From: Diploptera punctata
Lineage: Eukaryota; Arthropoda; Insecta; Blattodea; Blaberidae
Assembly: GCA_030220185.1 (NCBI GenBank)
Contig: JASPKZ010001245.1
Location: 1-64,000 of the forward strand
Direction of reading: 5' to 3'
DNA length: 64,000 nucleotides
In this document: piece by piece, positions 55,275 through 64,000 of the stretch
Position numbering within the stretch: position 1 is the first letter of the stretch
Layout of the letters: every line of letters starts with the position of its first letter
Translations under genes and position numbers: made by a program
The notes under the pieces: model-generated
Told to the model about the DNA's origin: nothing
The model's database searches: none
What the model saw: the letters and a program-made list of their open reading frames with translations, nothing else

Positions 55275-58200
55275 CTGCAACATAAATAGTAAAGTATGAC
55301 ATTTGAATATTCCTCGTTTACCCAGCATTCTTACTTCATCATCTCCTCATATATATTTGAATCAACAACAATTAATGAGCCTCCAGAAAAAAAAATTACC
55401 TTGTTTGGAGAAAAAAAATAAGACTGTTTTGTGTTAATAAAATGTTAGTTTTGAATGGAACAAATTTAGGAAGCTAAATATTATAAGAGCCTTCAGGATT
55501 GCTGGGTGGTTGGGCATAGGGTTAACAACCCTATTCTGCAAAAAAAAATTGTTCACAAACCTCAAAGCAACTGCTGGACTGATAAGTTGGAAAAACGACC
55601 TAGCAAATGTCATAAGGTACATGATTTGTTTCTTGATACATGGAATGTTCTTAGCTTGAATAGAGCTGGAACTCTAACTCAATTAACCTTTTGACCGTCG
55701 AATTTCCCTTTTGCCAGCTGTGCTGTGGGTGCCAGGTTTTTTAAATGTAAAGTACTACACCATACTATATAATATAAACCTACATCAAGTACAATTTACT
55801 GTCTACATGCCACATGCCGTGCTAAATTGAATTGAAACTCATTATTATAAATTTATTTGAAGGTTAGACGGTGTTGCTTCCACTTGTAAAGATCCCAGGT
55901 TCGAATTCAGCACAGTGTCTTCATTGAAATTTGTTATCACTATCACTAAAATATTTATCCTATTGAATAAGTTTGATGGCATTATCACTAAACAGTTATC
56001 ATATTAAATATTGTTGAACATTTTTTAGGGTCCTGGGTTCGAATCAATTCCAGTCAAACAGCTGTTCTATGCCACGTGTTTCATCTGGCACAACACGCCC
56101 ACCACTGGTACTCACACCCTGTTCATTTAGGTCTAAATCACTTGCTTTACTATTTACAGACTTAGATTGTAATAATATTCTCTTAGAAACAGGACTACTA
56201 TCACATTCGTCAAATGAATACTCATTTCATGAACTGTTACTGTTACTTTCATCTTCTGATAAAACTGACACAATAAACTCGCATATTGCATTTTTGTCAT
56301 CTTTGAGACATGAATCACTGTGTTTCACCGCATGACCTACCCTTTGGCCAGGTATCTTTTCAACTAAAAATAAAATAAGTAAAGAGAAAATCCTGAAATT
56401 GCAACATTCCATAGGCAAAAAAAAAAAAAAGACCTTGAAGCATGAATATACACCCTCCTTTAGAAAACCCTTTTACCACTAGCCTGTACCGTTATTCTGT
56501 AAGGGATGTGCAAAGTGTTGCTAAGAAAGGATGTACAAACACAGAGCGAAAAATAATTTTAGTAAATTGAAGTATAAACTTTGAAAAAAAAAATTTTAAT
56601 AATAAGATTGAAAACCGGAGCTTGCCTGGTGTGGCATACCGCTGCATACACACTTTCACGGCACATGCCAGGCATGGCATACAAAGGGTTAAAAGAAGAA
56701 TTACTTAAGACAACTGAAGGTGAAAAGATGGAGACAGAAAGCTAGTAATAGAGAAGAATGGGCAGTTGTTATGAAGGAGGCCAAGGTTCTTAGAGGACCT
56801 TAGAGCCAAAGGAAGAAGAAGAAGAAGAAGAAGAAGAAATATTATAAGAGAGTAGCCACACAAGGAGAAGCTCCATCACTGGTCTAGAGTTTTGATTTCT
56901 CATTTTTGGTCAACTATCAAATGAACCTGTCATATTCATGATGTTTTAAAGATATACTTATTGTGAAAAGCAATGTTAATATATTTTAATATGACTCATT
57001 GTGATGCTTCCAGTTAAATCTATATATTGAAATCATGATGGAAACTTTTGTTTAAATGACATATACCTGACATAATAACTTCGTCACTGTCTTGAAGAAA
57101 CTTGCGAGTGCTGCCGTCCTTAAGTTTGATTGGTTTAGTTCCTTTCCAGCAGAGCTCTAACATTGACCCAAATGAATCAGCCGTCTGTAAGGAGAACATA
57201 ACATCAGTACAAGCCAATGATATCAAGATAGTACCATACATTGGAGTCAACTGACCTCCCCACTGATAGTACCAGATGCCAGCATATCACCAGGGTTTAT
57301 GTTACAGCCAGTGATGGTATGGTGTGCCAGCTGCTGCTTTGCCGTCCAGTATAGATACTTGTAGTTAGACCGACACACAGTTGTTACCACTGAATCCTCA
57401 GCTGAAATAAAAAGCATTTCTGATTATGAGGTGAGCCTCATCTGCTGCTGAGAATCAGATTGTCACTTACATTGAATAATAAACCTCTCCTCATAAAGAT
57501 ATATTTTTGTTTGGTCCTTCTCAAAACTTTGTGTAAACTCAATACATTCATGGACTAACTAACTCACTGGCTCTATCAAACCTGTAGGCTCATGGTCGTG
57601 CATACATAAGCTCTGCATACATCCCTATCCTGAGTTAATGTTTTCCAATCATCCCTCAAATCATGGATCTTATTCCTGGTCTACCAATTGGGCGTTTTCC
57701 CTCTGGTTTTTCTACAAGAAGTTTCCAAGCACCTCTTTCATTCCCCATTTGTGCCACATGTCCTGCCATCACAAATCTATGAGACTTGACTATTCTTATT
57801 ATATCTGGCTTCCTATAATATCATGTAGCTCACCATTATGTAGTTTCCTCCATTCACCTGTCTGTTCATCTCTTTTTGGCCCAAAAATGTTCCTAAGAAC
57901 TTTATTCTCTGATACTTGTAATCTTCTTTCCTCCCTTAATGTACTGGCTTTATAATGTAATGTAAAATTCCCAATTAAATGTCTTCTTAATAAAGAAGCC
58001 ACCATTTACAAGATAGAAGCAATGGTTTCATAGCATTTGGTGCACGGGAATTAACAGCATATATAAGAGAAAAATTTGCATTTAGATTGGAGCTCGCTCA
58101 GATAGCTCACTTAGTAGAGCATTTGCCTAGAGTGTGAAAGGTCCTGGGTTCAAGCCCCAGTCTGAGCGTATAATTTTTCTCTTCAAATATAATTTATCCA

Positions 58201-60556
58201 TCATTGAGATGTATGAAATGAATAATAGAACATTGAAATAGGGAATATTTTATTAATTTGTTAATTTATAATTAGTTGCAACATACACGAACAATATAAA
58301 ACTATTGTGGTCATTTCTTGTAAACATCTTACCTGCCACTGTAATAAACCTAGGTGCTGCACAGCTCAGGAAAGGGATACAGGGAAGAATGAGTAATTTG
58401 CAACTTAATAGGGTGCAAGTTAATGACAGTTACAAGTACAGAAATTTCAATATGCAATATATCCTTATAATTTTCTAATGGAATATCATTAATAGATCAT
58501 TTGATCACAATTTTGTTTGGTCAGTAGAAAATTAATATATTTTTTAAATCAATTCTGTTTAAAAACAATTGAGATGCATTTTTTTCAAATCCGATATCTA
58601 CTTCAAATCTAGTTTGAGCCGTCAGATAATTTATTATTATACAATATTGGTAGTTCTTGTTACATTTGGATATATTTTTCTGAAAAATAATCTAAATATT
58701 TTACTTTTAATACCAGTATCCATACCATCATAAATTTATACTTACTTACTTATACTTAATACAGGCTTTCCACTTTACAGCAGTTTGCCCTTGATTCCTG
58801 CTTTCCAGAGATTCCTATCTTCCCATTGACCATCTTCCATACCTCTCCTCATCATGGCATCATATATTTCCTCATACCATGCTCTTCTACTTCTCCCCCT
58901 CTTCCTTCTGCTACCATCCAATCCAACACCTGTTTAGGCCACTGGTCTTCCGACATCCGTTGTACATGTCCATACCACTGTAGAGCTCTCTTTGTTATCC
59001 TATTGATAACAGTTTCTTGTGCATCCATTTCTTGTCTGATATATGTCTTTCGAATATGTTGTAGCCTGGATATTCTCATACTTCTCCGTAATCCATCCAT
59101 TTCTGTCGCCAAGATTCTTTTCTGCATCCTTTCATTTATTGTCCAGTTTTCTGATCCATATGTAAGTATACTTTCTATTATTGTCTGTATAATCTCTTTT
59201 TTTTGTTTTTCTGGTCAAATTTCTATTCCATAAAAGACCATTTAGGGATCTAATCGCCTTCCTTGCACAATTTACTCTGTTAATAATATATTTTTCACAA
59301 GTACCAGATTTATCTATTATAGATCCAAGATATTTAAATTCTTCAACACATTTAATTATATTATTTATTTGTAGGTCTTCTGAATTTCCTCCGATTACCA
59401 TATATTCTATTTTAATATAATTTATCTTCAGTCCACCTACCTCAAATGCATCGACCTACTTTCTGATCATATATTCTATATCTTCTTTATCTTGTCCTAT
59501 TATAATCTGGTCATCAGCGAATAATAAATTGTGCAGTAAATGGCTATTAATGTTGATTCCCATTCCCCTACATAACTTATTCCATTTCATTGAAACATCT
59601 TCTAAATATATCTTGAACAATGTTGGTGACATCCCGCATCCTTGTCTTAATCCTTTTGTTATATCAAATTCTGAGGATACTCTATTTCCAACCTAATAAA
59701 TTTATATTATGATAATTAGTTATGGCTTCTGAAAATCAGGTATATACAGCAGAATGAATATGTAGATATCGGGTTTTGAAAAAATACTCCTCATTTCCAG
59801 AATGGCACTTCTGTAGCTAAATCATAAAGCAATGTTTTTAAGGCATTTAAAAAGAACTGAAATGTCCTCCGCTCAGGCCCATCTCAGGCACAATGTTTGG
59901 GCTTGGTCTACTGGTGCTCTGAACCATCAAATTCTATTATAAATAGGTGAAGCATGACATACACAAGAGTCGCTTTCTACTGTAATTTTCATTCTTGTAC
60001 ATAAGCACTATTTTTGACAATGCACAATTGATACTTAAAAAACATGATACAGAAAACAGAACTATATCGTAATATGATGCATACTAAAATATTTTGGCAA
60101 TCTGCTTGTAACTGTTTTTTCCTGTTATGACTTGTGTGATAATTTAAGTGGTAATAAGCAGTGTCCAGTTATTCTAGTTTACCTTCCTGCTTAGGTTTTG
60201 TTTTATAAAATAAGAGTGTAAAATGACATTTTAATTTCTAAGGTAAATCTTAAAAACTACAAAGGCTAATATTAAGAGACAATAACCTATGTAGGATTTT
60301 AGTTGTACCTTATAATAAAAATATACATAAAGAAATGAATATAACTTACGCCTGATATCCACCTGCAAGTTGATATTGAAGTTGAAAGGATCACTGTGCT
60401 GCAGATAAGGGAGTGGCTGTATGTCTTGTTTGTAGTTGTCCACAATAAATGGAGTAAGTGCCTCTACTGTCACCACCCAAGGGGAGATGGATGTTCCAAG
60501 GTTCTTTGCTCCAAATGGGCCAAGAGGAATGTACTCCCACTTCTGTATATCACGTG
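55198..60556 (-). CDS. FAH: Fumarylacetoacetase (FAH), last four exons
   Basis: Exons 60556-60350, 57401-57256, 57184-57067 and 55274-55198 join in frame into the C-terminal part of fumarylacetoacetase, about 181 codons of an expected 420. Landmarks in order are [15 protein letters not shown] (active-site region), [62 protein letters not shown] and [20 protein letters not shown]. The enzyme hydrolyses fumarylacetoacetate to fumarate and acetoacetate, the last step of tyrosine breakdown, in the cytosol as a homodimer. The upstream exons, including most metal ligands, are to the right of the window. Introns hold LINE and SINE insertions but the coding exons are clean. Confidence 0.96.
55275..57066. 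other. FAH: FAH last intron
   Basis: It holds a LINE end at 56690-56830 with a (GAA)n tail and tRNA-like remnants at 55880-55910 and 56030-56050 (GGTTCGAAT). The short open frames show no family resemblance. Confidence 0.5.
56690..56830 (+). mobile_element. LINE 3' end with (GAA)n tail
   Basis: ACTTAAGACAACTGAAGGTG and then GAGGCCAAGGTTCTTAGAGG precede a GAAGAAGAAGAAGAAGAAG run. It is the last part of a plus-strand LINE. A stop-broken [14 protein letters not shown] frame fits the end of a polymerase. Confidence 0.6.
57067..57184 (-). CDS. FAH: FAH exon
   Basis: Acceptor CTTACAG and donor GTATAT. It encodes [20 protein letters not shown] to [12 protein letters not shown]. It contains the SMLEL and WKGTKPI blocks of the enzyme core, with the catalytic-site Glu in SMLEL. 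Confidence 0.95.
57256..57401 (-). CDS. FAH: FAH exon
   Basis: Acceptor TTTCAG and donor GTCAG. It encodes [20 protein letters not shown] to [29 protein letters not shown] is a family signature, here with Met in place of one Leu. Confidence 0.95.
57552..57960 (-). mobile_element. LINE family 1, copy 5 (3' part)
   Basis: It matches 35200-35640 in order and strand (CTGAGTTAATGTTTTCCAAT, CTGGTCTACCAATTGGGCGT, CATCTCTTTTTGGCCC and others). It has an (AGTT)n end (GACTAACTAACTCACTGG on the plus strand). The copy lies in a FAH intron. Confidence 0.85.
57960..58240 (+). mobile_element. SINE family D, copy with long 5' leader
   Basis: The 5' leader resembles that in the composite insertion (AAATGTCTTCTTAATAAAGA, GGAATTAACAGCATATA). 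The tRNA-like head has GATAGCTCACTTAGTAGAGC and GGGTTCAAGCCCCAG (58085-58168). The tail is CTTCAAATATAATTTATCCA. It is a single, non-palindromic copy and the best reference for family D here. Confidence 0.85.
58745..59695 (-). mobile_element. LINE family 4 (RT, frame-broken)
   Basis: Minus-strand boxes in order: [20 protein letters not shown] (about 59600-59660), [20 protein letters not shown] (about 59480-59530, FADD active site), a [20 protein letters not shown] stretch (about 59290-59345), and the C-terminus [20 protein letters not shown] (about 58920-58980). A short (AAGT)n tail is at the 3' end (58740-58755). It lies in a FAH intron. The endonuclease is absent. Confidence 0.9.
59700..60349. 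other. FAH: FAH intron, no feature recognised
   Basis: AT-rich. No repeats or frames that I could support. Confidence 0.4.
60350..60556 (-). CDS. FAH: FAH exon (active-site region)
   Basis: Acceptor ...TGTGCAG above 60556 and donor GTAAG below 60350. It encodes [20 protein letters not shown] to NINLQVDIR. The Arg-Asp-Ile-Gln stretch includes an aspartate that binds the metal in mouse FAH. The frame enters with a split codon, so the previous exon ends with one base of the alanine codon. Confidence 0.95.
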
Positions 60557-60639
60557 CTGCACACAATAAATATTTTTCAACACATAATCTAAGTAAAAAG
60601 GAAAGTAGTAAATCTCCTCTCCAACATAATTTCAGGAAT

Positions 60640-60930
60640 TAGATAAGATAAAGTCCCTATTCTTAAAGGTCTGTGATATATGGACCAGGCCTATCACAAC
60701 ATCACAGAAGCAAATGAAATGAAATGAAATGAAACAAAGTGGACGAGATGAGAATGGAGAAGTGGTGGTATTAAGCTTTTAGTGGGAGAAAATGGGAGAA
60801 ATCCTGAGGAAAAACTATCCTGACTCCAATTCGTCCATCATGAATCACACATGGCTTGACCAAGATTGAACTCAGGACTCAGAGATGGAGAGGAAGTGAT
60901 TAACCACTTGCCTGCCTAAATACGAGAAGA
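60640..60930 (-). repeat. SINE-like repeat
   Basis: A B-box-like GAGTTCAATCTTGG lies on the minus strand near 60865, with an ACTATCCTGACTCCAATTCG block. An (ATGAA)n microsatellite is at 60714-60735. The sequence has the style of tRNA-derived SINEs but matches none of families A-D closely. Confidence 0.5.
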
Positions 60931-61242
60931 TGAAAATAATACCATAAAAATACAAGCATTTTATTTATTCTGGCAGTAATGAAACAGTATATATTGTCTA
61001 AGAAACACAGAAAACCTGATCCAAAATTATTTAAATCTCTCTCTTATAAATATTAAAATACTCATAAATTTGGTATACTATATATTAACTAAAAATTATA
61101 ATGCTGAATAAGCTAAAAGGAAACTTTTCAAGAAATTATCTAAGATACCAGATCTGTAAAGAACTTGTGAGAAAATCTGCAGAAGCAACTACCAGATTAC
61201 TTACAGGTTACAAATCTATCTATCTATAATGGTATAATCCAG

Positions 61243-61545
61243 TATTCCAACTTAAATCCTACCCCTTTAAAAATAAAACTTTACAAGGATTATAAAACCA
61301 ACTGGAGCTTTAACAAATTTTCATCTATACTATGGGAACATTTTAACATTCCCTCCGCCCCGTTCAGCCTAAAAATCTACAATTATTGATAATTGCAAAT
61401 TAGATATATTCTAACTTAAATTCTACCTCCCTTAAAAATAAAACTTTACAAAGATTATAAAACCAACTGGAGCTTTAATAAATTTTATAATCTTATCTTC
61501 TATACTATGGGAACATTTTATACCTGCTTCGCCACAAACAATAAT
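61243..61545. repeat. Tandem duplication, ~164-bp unit
   Basis: AAAAATAAAACTTTACAA(G/A)GATTATAAAACCA and CTATACTATGGGAACATTTT occur in both copies (starts about 61243 and 61407). The second copy has a small insertion. Confidence 0.8.
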
Positions 61546-61559
61546 AATAATTTTATAAT

Positions 61560-63065
61560 AGAACATATATCATACTATCAAATAAACAATTTTTCTATAA
61601 TATACCGAAGTAGATATATTTAAATTTAATTTTATCCCCCTTTAAATAAAAGCTTAAATAATGTTATAGAATAATTAGTTAATATTAACGTTTATATATA
61701 TTTTCTTATAGACAACATGGTCAAATTTTTTCTGGTCTTTATTCTTGTTCTTTAGGGTATACACGTGAATATTTATTATTATTTTTACATTGATTTCCTT
61801 TAAACCTCTTGATTGTAAAGGGAGACGTTATAACTTTATGATTATATTTAGGTAGTTTAATAATTAAAATTCTAATTTATGTGTGCGCGCGGGGCGACAC
61901 ATGACCACAATAAATACCACGTTCTCTGACTACCATAAATCCGGGATCGGGTTTTGTAATTGCTGTTTCTATTAATGTGGATCTGATTTTCAAAGAGGAT
62001 ATCTTTATCAGGAAATGGCTTACCTTGGGCCCATAGAAGGCAGCCGTTGATTCATCTTTCTCTTTCTGATATACATACATATAAGAATACTGATTGTTAG
62101 ATACATACAGTGAGTGAACAAGATAATAACTGTGTTTCAAGAATGCTAAACAGCATAATAGTTAAGGAGCTCGGAATAGTTTCTTACTCGAGTGATTTTC
62201 ATTACAGGATAGTAAACAACTACTTATACTTGAACAATGAAAGAGGGGCGTTGTTTAAAAGATAACTTTTAATATAAACAAGTTGGCTGAGTAAAAATAA
62301 ATTAACAACAAAAATGATAGTATTTGATCAAACGATCAAAATAGCCATACAGATAAATAAAGGAATAACATACCATACATCACGCAACACTCATACATGC
62401 GTCCGAGTTTCGGGGATCACCTCTTCCCTAGACTGCCGGACTAACTTAAACAGGCCTCTTCTTGGCTTCAGATCAACTTGTCTATGCAGAGTTCCATTTT
62501 AACCTTCCAGTCGCATCGCGACCTGGAATCGGATTCCACTCTTGAATCCGTTCAAACAACAAAACGCCGATTGCTAGGATGATCGAATGATACTGTTCTG
62601 TTAGTGCACCATGTATATAAAGGTTCCGAGGTAGAGGGGAGATGCGCCATAGACATGCGCGGCAGGAAGGATGAAGAGGGAAGGGGTAGCTACAAGGAGA
62701 ACAGGATATTGGCATATTTCACAAATGTTCCAGTGTAGGGAGGAGAACGAAGATACCACACTGAGCCGAAAAATGCACTTTCGGTTCATATGGTATTAGA
62801 TATATAAATAATTATCCTAGATTGTGAAGTTTATATCCATTTGTTATTTAAGATTTATTTTTTTAAGATTGTCTAGAATTAGATTAGTTTTTTTAAGTGT
62901 ATATTTTATTATAAATGAATTAATCTATTTTATTGAATGGGAGGTATGTATTGAGCCATAGTCTCTCCTTTGTTAAGAGTTAATAGACCAAGTTTATTTT
63001 AGTTACCTTATTTGCCCAAAGATGTTATGAGTGGCATACAGTCAACACACTGACTCAATGAGACA
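61560..63065. other. Region without assigned feature
   Basis: It is AT-rich with two GC-richer patches (61880-61905 with GTGCGCGCGGGGCGACA, and 62480-62760). The second could be a promoter or an unknown element. No FAH exon was found here. Short frames of 60-90 codons on both strands have no recognisable family. Confidence 0.35.
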
Positions 63066-63069
63066 TCTA

Positions 63070-63276
63070 GCAGGCAACTAAGGTATTACTAGATTTAGAA
63101 TATATGACTAGAAAATTAATAGAAGAATATGAAAAATGGGGATTAAATTTGAACATGAAAAAAACAAAATATTTATCAATTGGTGAGCCAGAAAAAATTT
63201 AATTTTGGAGACTGGAGAATCAATAAAAAATCTTGTAGTGAGATCACATATTTAGGAATTAAAATAAATAAAAATG

Positions 63277-63318
<42 letters not shown>

Positions 63319-63620
63319 ATATATAACAATATGAGGTGAGTGATAAAAATATTCTACCTTATTGAAGACACTATTTTATATTATATTAAAACTCAGCAAT
63401 TAAGATGGTATGGACATGTCCAGCGAATGGAAGAGGATCGACTACCAAAATCTGTTTTGGAATGGAATCCTGAGGGAAGACAAAGCAGAGGAAGACCTAA
63501 AACCTCCTGGAGTCAGGGAATATGTTTATATATGAAGGAGAAACGTCTACAACCAGGAGATTGGATGGACCGACAAAACTGGATATTAGGAATTGGACGA
63601 TGTCAAAGACATTAATCAAC
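63070..63620 (+). mobile_element. LINE fragment (two ends joined by (TA)n)
   Basis: 63100-63260 encodes pieces in the style of WGLNLNMKKTKYLSIG and a YLGIKIN box. A (TA)n array (63278-63325) follows, then a C-terminal frame, 63382-63615, with [20 protein letters not shown] and GRPKTSWSQGI. It looks like one LINE with its middle replaced by the microsatellite, or two fragments. Confidence 0.75.
63278..63325. repeat. (TA)n microsatellite
   Basis: About 45 bp of TA repeats with one slip, followed by AATATGAGGTGAGTGA, a motif also found in the palindrome arms. Confidence 0.9.
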
Positions 63621-63629
63621 CGATGATCT

Positions 63630-64000
63630 ATCTATGTTTTAATGTATGCTGATGATGTGATTATTATTCAAGAAAATGAAAATAATTTGCATTACTCTTT
63701 ACATAAATTAAATCAGTTATGCCAAGAATATAATTTTAAAATATCAAAAGAAAAAACAAAAATAATGGCATTTTGAGGAAATGAACATATAAGATCAAAA
63801 TTCATAATAGACAACAATCCTCTAGTAACAAGTAACAAATTTTAATTATTTGGGTTGTAATTTTACTATAAACACAATAACTGAAAGAGACATACATATG
63901 AAACTGTCAACATTTCAAATGATATGCAGAACTATACATAAAACATTAAAAAACAAAACAAGAAGAGATACTAGATTGAAATTTTATAAAACATTGGCAG
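63630..64000 (+). mobile_element. LINE RT fragment, cut by window edge
   Basis: The frame begins LMYADDVIIIQENENNLHYS (63640 onwards) with an intact YADD active site. ISKEKTKIMAF follows, then a broken FGLxF box near 63850. It continues past the right edge and resembles the LINE at 14790-15470 in its KEKTKIMAF style. Confidence 0.82.

Noticed and set aside
58826..59233. A 135-codon plus-strand frame.
   Set aside because: It is the antisense shadow of LINE family 4, which carries the GHVQRM and FKYLG boxes on the minus strand.
61877..62140. Minus-strand frame of 87 codons upstream of the FAH exons, as a possible FAH exon.
   Set aside because: No fumarylacetoacetase block can be read in it, and no matching splice phase was found.

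Overview
This window looks like a gene-poor, AT-rich stretch of a large insect nuclear genome. The evidence is small exons with GT/AG splice sites separated by multi-kilobase introns, and a very high load of LINEs, tRNA-derived SINEs and DNA transposons. The retrotransposon and mariner proteins resemble those of cockroaches and termites (Blattodea). That placement is inference, not proof. There is no sign of prokaryotic organisation, rRNA, CRISPR or operons.

Three host genes can be read. (1) A minus-strand gene for a secreted, cysteine-rich protein with thyroglobulin type-1 repeats runs from its start codon at 19867 leftwards and off the left edge (exons 19672-19867, 13468-13549, 6048-6124, 1711-1893). 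(2) A complete plus-strand FAIM (Fas apoptotic inhibitory molecule) gene has four coding exons between 34490 and 42128 that join in frame to 179 codons. (3) The last four exons of a minus-strand fumarylacetoacetase gene (FAH) lie between 60556 and 55198; its 5' part is beyond the right edge. The first two genes are divergent (head to head), and FAIM and FAH converge. The three functions have no obvious link.

The rest is mostly mobile DNA. DNA transposons with readable ends are: mariner 2688-3581 and 51958-53207 (TA flanks), piggyBac 11877-13148 (TTAA flanks), hAT 30239-33441 (perfect 8-bp duplication), and pogo/Tigger-like 22166-23035 and 42727-43835 (TA flanks). A decayed mariner (38740-39795) and a decayed hAT (36965-37520) sit in FAIM introns. 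LINE fragments fall into several families; one has at least five copies ending in tetranucleotide tails. Four tRNA-headed SINE families (A-D here) are present, several with exact target-site duplications.

The least explained structures are these. (a) A 1.25-kb module is tandemly duplicated at 25213-27691; each copy holds three 165-bp repeats, a sequence resembling an intron-containing tRNA-Tyr, and a palindrome with about 190-bp arms. (b) A GC-rich diverged tandem array at 49431-50855 sits in AT-rich DNA between 14-bp direct repeats. (c) A set of palindromic foldback elements shares a short left motif but has different arms. (d) A 712-bp insertion at 48562-49273 carries three tRNA-like modules between 14-bp direct repeats. 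All reading was done by eye; repeat boundaries are approximate unless a duplication is cited.
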